Shown here one piece after another: positions 47,210-55,219 of a stretch of DNA of 64,000 nt. Both the position numbers and the translations under genes were made by a program. The notes under the pieces were generated by a model. That model had not been told where the DNA came from and ran no database searches. It saw only the letters and a list, made by a program, of their open reading frames with translations. Position 1 is the first letter of the stretch. The number at the start of each line of letters is the position of its first letter. This stretch comes from Acidobacteriota bacterium (GTDB lineage: Bacteria > Acidobacteriota > Terriglobia > Terriglobales > Acidobacteriaceae): assembly GCA_003225175.1 (NCBI GenBank), contig QIBA01000033.1:49200-113199 (forward strand), written 5' to 3'.

Positions 47210-47716
47210 TCACCACCACAGAGAGGAGGGCGACCGTTTTGCAAGCAGTGCGTCCATGCCCCACCTTCGTCCGGCACGTCCAATGGCGAGTCCAAGGCAC
47301 GCCAGGACCGGAACCAACAGTTCCCAGATCCATCCGAGGCCCAACTCCGACATCCAGAGACTGCCGAGAAATAGAAAAGCCACAAATGCTGCCGGCCGAG
47401 TCACCAGACCAATGACCAGCAGGATGCCGAGAGAGATCTCGGTCAAGCCCTGCATAGGAGCAGCCATCGTCGCATGATTCGCAGCCAGCGCCATCACCGA
47501 CTTCCACACGGCAGGCGAGTGGCTCTGCTTAATGTAGGAGTTGATCAAAGCTGCATAGTTTGCCGGACTGTAAAGGCCCTTTCCCAGATTCTCGAAAAAA
47601 ACCGATACAAACATTGCCCCGACCGTCACGCGAACCAGTGCCAAGCCGTTTGCTGCATCGAGGATGCTGCCAGCTCCGGTCGCCTCGGTTCTCGCTGAAC
47701 TCACGCTTGTCGTCAT
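47210..47716 (-). CDS. DoxX family membrane protein
   Basis: A 168-residue protein with four membrane helices, starting at the ATG at 47716 after AAGAGGA. GLALVRVTVGAMFVSVFFENLGKGLYSP near residue 20 is the DoxX start, with a family-typical QGLTEISLGILLVIGLVTRPAA segment near 90. DoxX proteins are linked to redox and thiosulfate-quinone chemistry in some organisms, but most have no known role. The gap 47717-48051 shows no gene I can support. Confidence 0.85.
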   Translation of the reverse strand: MTTSVSSARTEATGAGSILDAANGLALVRVTVGAMFVSVFFENLGKGLYSPANYAALINSYIKQSHSPAVWKSVMALAANHATMAAPMQGLTEISLGILLVIGLVTRPAAFVAFLFLGSLWMSELGLGWIWELLVPVLACLGLAIGRAGRRWGMDALLAKRSPSSLWW

Positions 47717-48051
47717 TCGTATCCTCTTTCCAGCAAATTGAACTACCACCACTGAGCATGGCAATGTTAAACCCCTTGTTCATACTGCTGCCAATTTCCG
47801 CTGCCATGATCAAGCCAGAACCACCGACACGAACATATTGGACCAAGGCATTTGGATCAGCACTTTTCGGATTAGTTCCCCTAAGCGATGGTTCATTGCG
47901 CCATGCGCTGATGTGGGGCAGCACACAGCCCGCGGCGGGACAGCGCCGGATGTGAGTTGCTCTTCAGCTACTCTCATGGCCATCGTAATCATTCCGAATT
48001 ACGACGCGATTCCATTTCGGTCTTGACTTAAGTGAACTCTAAAATCGGGAA

Positions 48052-48939
48052 ATGCGTTTCTTTCCCCTGGCAATGCTGAGCGCTGGTCTATCGGCCATAC
48101 TCTTCTTAGCGATCTCTGGATGCGGTGGCGCAGCTTCATCGCTAACCAGCACAACAATTACGGGTCCCCTCCCAGCTTCGAGTTCCGGGCCTTCGGCGCC
48201 TTCATCCACAACAGCGCCCGCACCTACAGGCACAACGACTCCGCCTGCACCGGGTTCCTCAGGTGGGAGCCCGAATCCGACCCCGACATCATCGCCCGCT
48301 CCGGTCCCATCCCCGAATGTGACCATCAGCAATATCGAGCAGATGGCTGGTTGGGATTCGTGCGACACCTGCTCCGGAGGTGGAACGATCAGCTATTCGA
48401 TGACTCAGGGACTCAACTATCCCCAGTCCGGCACGGCGCAATTCTCGCTGGGTCAGGGAGCTGCATGGGGACATGCGCTGTGGTGGAAGCGGCTGGGGAC
48501 CGATCCCACTGCCTCACATTTTGTTCTGACACTCGACGAGTACATCGAGAATCCCGGCGCGTCGTTTGGCATCGAGTACGAGGCTAACCAGATCGTCGAT
48601 GGCCAGTGGTACGACTTCGCCACGCAATGCTCGTTCGGGTACGGCATCTGGCAACTCTGGGATCCTGCCAATCAGCGCTGGGTTCCCACTTCGGTACCGT
48701 GCGCGAGGCCGGCGCCTTCAACTCACACCCAACTGCGGCTCGAGTTCCAGCGCAGCAACGGCCAGGCTGTATTTGTCTCCATCGGCGCCAACGGCAACAT
48801 CGTGCCTGTAAACATGGCCTTCAACCCACAACCTGTAAATGGTCTGAACGGCGACTTCGGCGTACACATCCAACTGAACGCCAACGGCAATCCCGATCCA
48901 TATTCAGTATGGGTGCATGACTTGCGCCTCACTTACTGA
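48052..48939 (+). CDS. Putative surface lipoprotein
   Basis: A 295-residue protein with a lipoprotein signal (FLAISGC, lipidated Cys at about residue 24). A ~60-residue Ser/Thr/Pro-rich linker follows, then a ~200-residue predicted beta-sandwich with many aromatic residues (WDSCDTCSGGGTISYSM, GHALWWKRLG, YSVWVHDLRL). The carbohydrate-binding-like look and the next gene, a GH9 glucanase, suggest a sugar-binding surface role; I recognise no named family. Confidence 0.75.
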   Translation: MRFFPLAMLSAGLSAILFLAISGCGGAASSLTSTTITGPLPASSSGPSAPSSTTAPAPTGTTTPPAPGSSGGSPNPTPTSSPAPVPSPNVTISNIEQMAGWDSCDTCSGGGTISYSMTQGLNYPQSGTAQFSLGQGAAWGHALWWKRLGTDPTASHFVLTLDEYIENPGASFGIEYEANQIVDGQWYDFATQCSFGYGIWQLWDPANQRWVPTSVPCARPAPSTHTQLRLEFQRSNGQAVFVSIGANGNIVPVNMAFNPQPVNGLNGDFGVHIQLNANGNPDPYSVWVHDLRLTY

Positions 48940-49128
48940 GCTTGAGAGCCAATATCAAAATCCCTAATCCGGTGGGCTTGATTCTTCATGCGCAGGTAAA
49001 CCTCGCATTCCATAAAGGATGATGCACAATGCGTACCCGCGTTCAGGATCAACGCTCGCCCTACCCGTGGGTCCTGCCCGAATGGAAGGTGCAATGTGGT
49101 AGCCCCACCAGACAATACTGGTTTTTGC

Positions 49129-49142
49129 CTAAAACGTTTTAG
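49129..49142. promoter_or_regulatory. LacI-type operator-like palindrome upstream of the GH9 gene
   Basis: CTAAAACGTTTTAG is a perfect 14-bp palindrome with the central CG characteristic of LacI-family operators. It lies 53 bp upstream of the GH9 start, where a repressor would block transcription. No LacI-family gene is in this window. Confidence 0.55.
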
Positions 49143-49194
49143 ACTTGGCAATTGAGTGGCAGTTTCGGTACTCTTAGTCCCCGGAAAAACCTTC

Positions 49195-51798
49195 ATGCCC
49201 ACTCGCTTCCTGTTCACTCTGGTATTCCTGATCTCTTTGCCCGCTCTGGGCGCTGACTTCACGATGCAAGTCACCGAGACAGGTTATCTGGCGACGCAGG
49301 GCTTTAACGTGATGCTTTACGACAGCACGTTCCACCCTATTTTCGTCGACCAGAAGAACACCGCCATGGAGATGATTCTTCATGGCGAGCGCATCGCGAC
49401 CAACGGCGATGTACGCCTCATGCCCACTCCCGAGCAGTGGGACCTGGTGGCGCAGCTCAAGGGACGCCACGCCGACAAGGATCACAACCGCCTCACCGCC
49501 GATCTCTCGTTTCCCAGCTATCAGATGGACTATCGCCTGGAAGTGGCTGCCGAGCCGGGCGGCGTGCGCGTGAGCGTGAATCTCGATAAGCCCTTGCCGG
49601 AGAAGCTGGCTGGACGCGCGGGTTTCAATCTGGAATTTCTGCCGTCGATTTATATGGATAAGACCTACGCCGCCGATGGCAACGCGTTCGGCATCTTCCC
49701 GCGCAGCCCGCAGGAAGAAATGCACAAAGTGCTGCCCTCCCCTGACGATCCGAAGAAATTGCCCTACCAGGAGGAGTGGGACGAGGCGAAGGGATACACG
49801 CAGCCGCTTCCGCTGGTTACGGGAAATAACATCACCTTCGCTACGGAAGATCCTCTGCATCGCATCAGCATCAGTTCCGAAACCGGCCCGCTCGCCCTCT
49901 ACGACGGACGCAATCGCGCGCAGAACGGCTGGTTCGTACTGCGCACTCTGATTCCCTCCGGCAAGTCCGAAGGCGCTGTGGTCTGGCACATCCGTCCGAA
50001 CGTGATCCCGAATTGGACGCGTCCGCCGATGATCGCGCATAGTCAGATCGGCTACGCTCCGAATTTCCCGAAGGTCGCTGTGATCGAACTCGATCCGAAA
50101 TTCGACGCGCCCAAAATGGCGAAGCTGCTCCGCCTTGCCGACGACGGCTCCTACAAGCCGGTCTTCGAGGCGCCGATCTCGGCGCCCAAGCCGTGGCTGC
50201 GGTACGCCTACGCTAAATTCGACTTCTCCTCAGTGAAGGATCCCGGCCTGTACGCGATCGAATACGCAGACCAGCGCACCGACCTGTTTCCTATCTCCAA
50301 AGACGTCTACAGCCGCAGCTGGCAATCCAGCCTCGACGGTTATCTCGCCGTTGAGATGGACCACGTCTCCGTGCGCGAAGGCTACCGTTTGTGGCACGGC
50401 GTTTCGCACCTCGACGACGCACGCCAGGCTCCTCCGAACACAAATCATTTCGACGGCGCATGGCTGGGTCCGAACACCGATTCTCCCTTTCAGCCCGGCC
50501 AGCACATTCCCGGATTGAACGTCGGCGGCTGGTACGACGCCGGCGACTACGACATCCGCGCGGAAACCCAATACGCGGTGATCCAGGACCTCGCGCTCGC
50601 CTACAAAGAGTTCAGCCTGAAATGGGACGAGCTCACCGTAGATGAGAACGCCCGCACAGTCGAGATGCACCGGCCTGACGGCATTCCCGATGCGGTACAA
50701 CAGGTGAAGCACGGCGTCTTGCAGGTGCTCGGACAGATCAATTCCATTGGCCATCCGGTACCCGAAATCATGGAGCCCAATCTGCGCGAGTATACGCACC
50801 TGGGCGACGCAGCATCGAAGACTGACGGACGTGTCTACAACGCAAAACTCACCCCGCACCAGGTGGATGGAAACTTCTCCGGCGCTCCCGATGATCGCTG
50901 GGCGTTCACCACTAAAGAGCCGCGCCTGCAATACGGATCCATCGCAGCGCTGGCCGCCGCCTCCCAGGCGCTAAAGGGCTGGGACGATGGGCTGGCCAAA
51001 CACTGTCTGGAAACGGCCGTGAAGCTGTGGACGGAGGAACAAGCGCATCCCACTCCGATCAAGTCACCGCCCGGCCGGCAAACACCACAGAACTTCGCCG
51101 AAGGAATCGTCCGCAATGAAGAGTGGAAAGCGACGGTGCAATTACTCCTCGCGACTAACGGCGGCCAGGCCTACAAGAAGCACGTTCTGGAAATGTTTCC
51201 CAATGTGGAAAAGCGCTTTGGCTTCGGCGGCTGGATGGCCGTGCTCGCCCTGCCCTACATGGACGCGGGCTTCAAACATCAAGTCGAAACCGCGGTCCGC
51301 TCCTACGTCGCCGAATTGGATAAGCAATTGGCCGCCACGCCCTTCGGAGTCCCGCCCAGCCTGCGCACCTGGGGAGGCGCCATCGAAGTAATCGATCTCG
51401 GTGCGCGCATGTACTTCCTGCACAAAGCCTTCCCCGAGATCGTCAGCCCCGACTACACGCTGCGCGCCGCCAACTACATCCTCGGCACGCATCCGGTATC
51501 GAGCACGTCCTATGTCTCTGGAGTCGGAACAGTTTCCAAGCTGAAGGCCTACGGAAACAACCGCGCGGACAATACGTTTATTCCTGGCGGCGTGATTCCG
51601 GGTTACATCATCATCAAGCCGGACTTCCCGGAATGCATCGACGACTTCGGCTTCCTCTGGTTTGAAGACGAATACGTCATTGACGTCGCCAGCCGATGGG
51701 TTCTGGCAGCCAACGCGGCGAACGCGCTGGTGAATCAGACTCAGCCCACAGCGGCAGTATCAGCAACAAACACACAGATGACTCATTCGCAGCGTTAG
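49195..51798 (+). CDS. Secreted glycoside hydrolase family 9 endoglucanase-like enzyme
   Basis: An 867-residue enzyme with a signal peptide (RFLFTLVFLISLPALG) when started at the ATG at 49195; an in-frame GTG at 49156 is less likely. About 280 residues form an extra N-terminal domain, then an Ig-like cellulase domain (HSQIGYAPNFPKVAVIEL) and the (alpha/alpha)6 catalytic barrel from ~380. GGWYDAGDYDIRAE near 445 holds the catalytic water-binding Asp pair, and the acid Glu/Asp lies in LWFEDEYVID near 821. Target is probably beta-1,4-glucan or a related plant polymer. Confidence 0.92.
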   Translation: MPTRFLFTLVFLISLPALGADFTMQVTETGYLATQGFNVMLYDSTFHPIFVDQKNTAMEMILHGERIATNGDVRLMPTPEQWDLVAQLKGRHADKDHNRLTADLSFPSYQMDYRLEVAAEPGGVRVSVNLDKPLPEKLAGRAGFNLEFLPSIYMDKTYAADGNAFGIFPRSPQEEMHKVLPSPDDPKKLPYQEEWDEAKGYTQPLPLVTGNNITFATEDPLHRISISSETGPLALYDGRNRAQNGWFVLRTLIPSGKSEGAVVWHIRPNVIPNWTRPPMIAHSQIGYAPNFPKVAVIELDPKFDAPKMAKLLRLADDGSYKPVFEAPISAPKPWLRYAYAKFDFSSVKDPGLYAIEYADQRTDLFPISKDVYSRSWQSSLDGYLAVEMDHVSVREGYRLWHGVSHLDDARQAPPNTNHFDGAWLGPNTDSPFQPGQHIPGLNVGGWYDAGDYDIRAETQYAVIQDLALAYKEFSLKWDELTVDENARTVEMHRPDGIPDAVQQVKHGVLQVLGQINSIGHPVPEIMEPNLREYTHLGDAASKTDGRVYNAKLTPHQVDGNFSGAPDDRWAFTTKEPRLQYGSIAALAAASQALKGWDDGLAKHCLETAVKLWTEEQAHPTPIKSPPGRQTPQNFAEGIVRNEEWKATVQLLLATNGGQAYKKHVLEMFPNVEKRFGFGGWMAVLALPYMDAGFKHQVETAVRSYVAELDKQLAATPFGVPPSLRTWGGAIEVIDLGARMYFLHKAFPEIVSPDYTLRAANYILGTHPVSSTSYVSGVGTVSKLKAYGNNRADNTFIPGGVIPGYIIIKPDFPECIDDFGFLWFEDEYVIDVASRWVLAANAANALVNQTQPTAAVSATNTQMTHSQR

Positions 51799-51803
51799 GA
51801 GGC

Positions 51804-51825
51804 CTTGGCCAGACTTTTTGCCAAG
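51804..51825. terminator. Weak hairpin between convergent genes
   Basis: CTTGGC pairs with GCCAAG around a T-rich loop, between the stop codons of the GH9 and ADOP genes. The stem is short, so this is tentative. Confidence 0.3.
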
Positions 51826-51830
51826 ATGAT

Positions 51831-54473
51831 TCACTCATGCCGCAGAGCCGTGAGCGGATCGATCTGCATTGCGCGTTGTGCTGGAAGGAATGATGCAAGC
51901 GCACTTACGAGCAGCACGATCGCCACGATCAACACGTAATTCGCCGGATTCCCTGGCTTCACGCCGAATAACAATCCCGCAAGCAGCGGCGTCAGGACGA
52001 GCGACAGTAAGAAGCCGCCGGTTAAACCGAGCAGGACGGACGCAAATCCATCGGCCAGCACCATTCTCATTATGTCCACGCGGCGAGCGCCGATCGCCAT
52101 GCGAACGCCGATTTCACTGGTGCGTTGCGCTACCGAGTACGACAGAACGCCATAGATGCCGATGCAGGCCAGCAGAAGCGCGATTGCGGAGAGCGATATC
52201 GCAAGTAACGAGGCAAAGCGGCTCTCGGAACGCGCTCTCTCTACATAATCCGTTAGAGGCGCAACGCGGGAGACCGGCATGTTTTTGTTCAGCAGGGCTA
52301 CCTGCTTGCGCGCCGCGTCAGTAAGACCAGAGACGTTGCCGGCAGTGCGAATGACAATCGCCATTGGCCGTGGCGCGAGCTGGAACGGAACATAGATCTG
52401 CGGCCGCACGATCGCTGTAAGCGAGTGGCATTGAATGTGTCTGACCACACCGACAACGACAGCCCAATCTCGCTGGAACTGATACGGACCGCTGGGAGAG
52501 TCTGAGATGTTGAGCTTTTTTCCGATTGCATCGCCGTCCGGCCAGAGCTCGTGTGCGAGAAGATCATCGATGATAATTACGTGCTCGTGTGCAGCATTAT
52601 CAGCTTCCATGAAATCGCGGCCATGAAGCAGCGTCGCGCCGATCGTGCTGAAATATCCCGGCAGAATAGAACGATGGTCTGCGTAAACCGTGCTCCGCAG
52701 TTCGGTGGGCGTGCCTTGCTTCCAGTAATAGTCATACCAGTTCGCAGTGTCCTCAAGCGGAATATGCGAGACCGCCGAAACGGATTCAACACCGGGAAGG
52801 GCTCTAAGATTTTGCTGCAATTGCCGCAGCATCTCGTAATTCGGCGGAGGAAGCTGAAAAGTGAAGACGTTTTCTGCGCGGAAGCCAGGATCAACGCGCA
52901 GAATGTTGACGAAGGTCCGCATCAGCAAACCGGTTCCGATGAGGAGTACAAATCCCAGAGCCACTTCGGCCGAAACAAGTACGCTATTCCAGCGCCTTCC
53001 AGTCCACCCTGCCGGGCGTGTCGCTTCCTTAAGGTTTTGAACCAAGTCAAAGCGATTCACTGTGATCATCGGCGCGAGCCCGAAGAGCGCGCTGGTAACT
53101 ATGGCCACTGCGAAGGTAAAGGCCAGGACGCGCAAGTCCAGTTGAACCTCGCCGAGGTTTGCCAGCGAAGGCGGCCGGACCGCCAGAATTGCACGCACGG
53201 CGGCCCAGCCAATGCCAAGGGCGAGCACTGCGCCGAGGAAGCCAAGGAGCAGACTCTCCGTCAGGAGTTGGCGCACAAGTCTTCCCCGCGATGCGCCGAG
53301 TGCAACGCGAACTGTGGTTTCGCGCAGGCGCTGTGTGGCCCGCGCCATCAGCAGATTAGCAACATTTGTGCATCCGATGAGCAGCACTAGAGCAACGCCG
53401 CCAAAAAGAAAGAGTAAGGTGCCGCGGACCTCGCGCACGTCTTCTGCCTGAAGCGAATAGACGTACAGGCGAAAGTTGGAAATCCCTGAGTTTCCGTCAA
53501 ACGAAGTGATCTGGGTTGCGATGGAATCCGCTTCGGCTTGGGCTCTTGCGATATTGCTTCCCGGGCGCAGGCGCCCAACTAAACGAAGATATGCCGGCCC
53601 AAGAGGATCGGACGCATCGATACCAGTCGAATAGAAGACATCGACATTTGCGGCAATACTCGATCCGCCGGGAAGAATCAGCCGGAAATTCTCAGGCATT
53701 ACGCCAATCACAACTGCCGATCTCGGCCCAAATCGGACCACGCGGTCAATAATGCCCCGATCGCCACCGAAGCGCCGCATCCAGACTCCATGAGAGATGA
53801 TGATCGGCCGCTGGGCATTCGGTGCTTTCGGCTCGTCTTCGGGCGCGAAGAAGCGGCCGAGTTCAGGCTTTGGGCATAGCAGCGGCAGAAAGTTGGCGGT
53901 AACTGTGCCCACCTTCACCTGCTCCACGTCTCCATCTCCGGGGAGAGCGCCGTTGGTCACCCAGATGCCGCCAACCTGATCAAACTCCTTCGTGTGTTGG
54001 CGAATCTGAAAAACTTCGAAGTTCGAAGCAGGCGCTCGGTTGGTGTTTCCCAAACCGGACCAAATGATCGCCAGCCGGTTCGCGTCAGGATAAGGCAGTG
54101 GACGCAGGAGAACGGAGTTGACCACGCTGAAGATAGCCGTGTTTGCTCCGATCCCAACCGCCAGCGTGAGTATGGCGAGTGTGGCGAAACCTGGGCTCTT
54201 ACGCAACATTCGGGCGCCGAAGCGCACGTCCTGGAGAAAATCCTCAATCCATCCCCAGCCCCACTCCGTGCGACTCTTCTCCCTCAATGCGGTTTCATTT
54301 CCGAACTGGCGTTGAGCGGCCTCGCGAGCCGCATTCGGCGCCATGCCTGAAGCGAGATGTTCCTCCTGGCGCAGCTCCAGGTGCAGGCGCACCTCCTCCT
54401 CGAGCTCCGCGTCAAATTGACGACGATTGACTAACATCCTCAGCCGTCTTGCGAGTTCGCGTAGCCGGTTCAT
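51831..54473 (-). CDS. ADOP-type ABC permease with N-terminal cytosolic extension
   Basis: An 880-residue ADOP. The first ~85 residues form a charged helical cytosolic domain (RRQFDAELEEEVRLHLELRQEE), found in ADOPs paired with PadR regulators. Two MacB/FtsX halves follow, with the first helix at ILTLAVGIGANTAIFSVVNSV near 105, the three-helix core near 350-460, and the C-terminal TSEIGVRMAIGARRVDIM near 790. The start is preceded by GAGGAG and lies 12 bases after the padR stop, so the two are co-expressed. Confidence 0.93.
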   Translation of the reverse strand: MNRLRELARRLRMLVNRRQFDAELEEEVRLHLELRQEEHLASGMAPNAAREAAQRQFGNETALREKSRTEWGWGWIEDFLQDVRFGARMLRKSPGFATLAILTLAVGIGANTAIFSVVNSVLLRPLPYPDANRLAIIWSGLGNTNRAPASNFEVFQIRQHTKEFDQVGGIWVTNGALPGDGDVEQVKVGTVTANFLPLLCPKPELGRFFAPEDEPKAPNAQRPIIISHGVWMRRFGGDRGIIDRVVRFGPRSAVVIGVMPENFRLILPGGSSIAANVDVFYSTGIDASDPLGPAYLRLVGRLRPGSNIARAQAEADSIATQITSFDGNSGISNFRLYVYSLQAEDVREVRGTLLFLFGGVALVLLIGCTNVANLLMARATQRLRETTVRVALGASRGRLVRQLLTESLLLGFLGAVLALGIGWAAVRAILAVRPPSLANLGEVQLDLRVLAFTFAVAIVTSALFGLAPMITVNRFDLVQNLKEATRPAGWTGRRWNSVLVSAEVALGFVLLIGTGLLMRTFVNILRVDPGFRAENVFTFQLPPPNYEMLRQLQQNLRALPGVESVSAVSHIPLEDTANWYDYYWKQGTPTELRSTVYADHRSILPGYFSTIGATLLHGRDFMEADNAAHEHVIIIDDLLAHELWPDGDAIGKKLNISDSPSGPYQFQRDWAVVVGVVRHIQCHSLTAIVRPQIYVPFQLAPRPMAIVIRTAGNVSGLTDAARKQVALLNKNMPVSRVAPLTDYVERARSESRFASLLAISLSAIALLLACIGIYGVLSYSVAQRTSEIGVRMAIGARRVDIMRMVLADGFASVLLGLTGGFLLSLVLTPLLAGLLFGVKPGNPANYVLIVAIVLLVSALASFLPAQRAMQIDPLTALRHE

Positions 54474-54485
54474 GCAGAACTCCTC

Positions 54486-54815
54486 TCAGATCGCTTCGAT
54501 CACACGCGAGATCGCTCCAATAACACGCTTAAATTGCGACCGCTCGACCGCCAATTGCTTGCGGCCTGCGGCGGTCAATTGGTAGTAGCGGGCGCGGCGA
54601 TTTCCGGCCGTTGTACCCCAGCTTGCTGTCACCCAACCTTTGATCAGCATGCGCTGCAACGCAGGATAGAGCGAGCCTTCTTCGATTTGCAGAACATCGT
54701 CCGAAATCTGCTGGATAGAGTTCGCGATCTCATACCCGTGCATCTCGCCGAAGCGGCCGAGAGTTTTCAAAATCAACAGGTAAAGCGTTCCGGGAGGAAT
54801 CTCGTCTCGACGCAA
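54486..54815 (-). CDS. PadR-family transcriptional regulator
   Basis: A 109-residue PadR. The TTG start at 54815 has GGAGG 8 bases upstream. GTLYLLILKTLGRFGEMHGYEIA near residue 10 and EEGSLYPALQRM near 45 are the winged-helix recognition parts, followed by the wing with RRARYYQLTAAGRKQL. It is the first gene of a PadR-ADOP unit, and a perfect inverted repeat lies just upstream, consistent with autoregulation. Confidence 0.93.
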   Translation of the reverse strand: MRRDEIPPGTLYLLILKTLGRFGEMHGYEIANSIQQISDDVLQIEEGSLYPALQRMLIKGWVTASWGTTAGNRRARYYQLTAAGRKQLAVERSQFKRVIGAISRVIEAI

Positions 54816-54832
54816 GCGTGCGGCCTCCGTGA

Positions 54833-54847
54833 CATAGTTAGACTATG
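54833..54847. promoter_or_regulatory. Candidate PadR operator
   Basis: CATAGT-TAG-ACTATG is a perfect interrupted palindrome 18 bp upstream of the padR start codon. Its half-sites resemble known PadR sites (ATAGT..ACTAT). It lies in the gap shared with the divergent ADOP gene at 55220, which it might also control. Nothing else is seen in 54848-55219. Confidence 0.65.
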
Positions 54848-55219
54848 GAAGTCTCGGACTCTTAGCGCGCGCTGTCAAGAGCAAGTTGGTGTTGGCGGAA
54901 GTTCCCGGCTCCTTTCCCGGAGATACGAGATTTGGGCGTTCGACACGAATGGAAGTTTGAGGCATTCACGCGGGCACGCCCTCCGCAGCGGCCTACCGAG
55001 AGCAGGCACTCTCTTTGTGGGCTCTCAACGAAGACTAAGACTGGCAGGGCATCGCCACCGGCAATTCATAGCTCACCAAATCTGCCTTGAGCCGTCATAA
55101 ACAGTGCAAGCGACTTCGCTGTGCGGATGATCGCTTTCGAACTGATTGTTCCTTGTTCCAGAACCAGCAGACTTCAACCTTCTCAAGAGCGCAGCAGGTG
55201 CAAGCCCCGGAGTGTGCGA

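Noticed and set aside
47756..47992. Short frames between DoxX and the lipoprotein
   Set aside because: They overlap each other on both strands without ribosome sites or recognisable domains.
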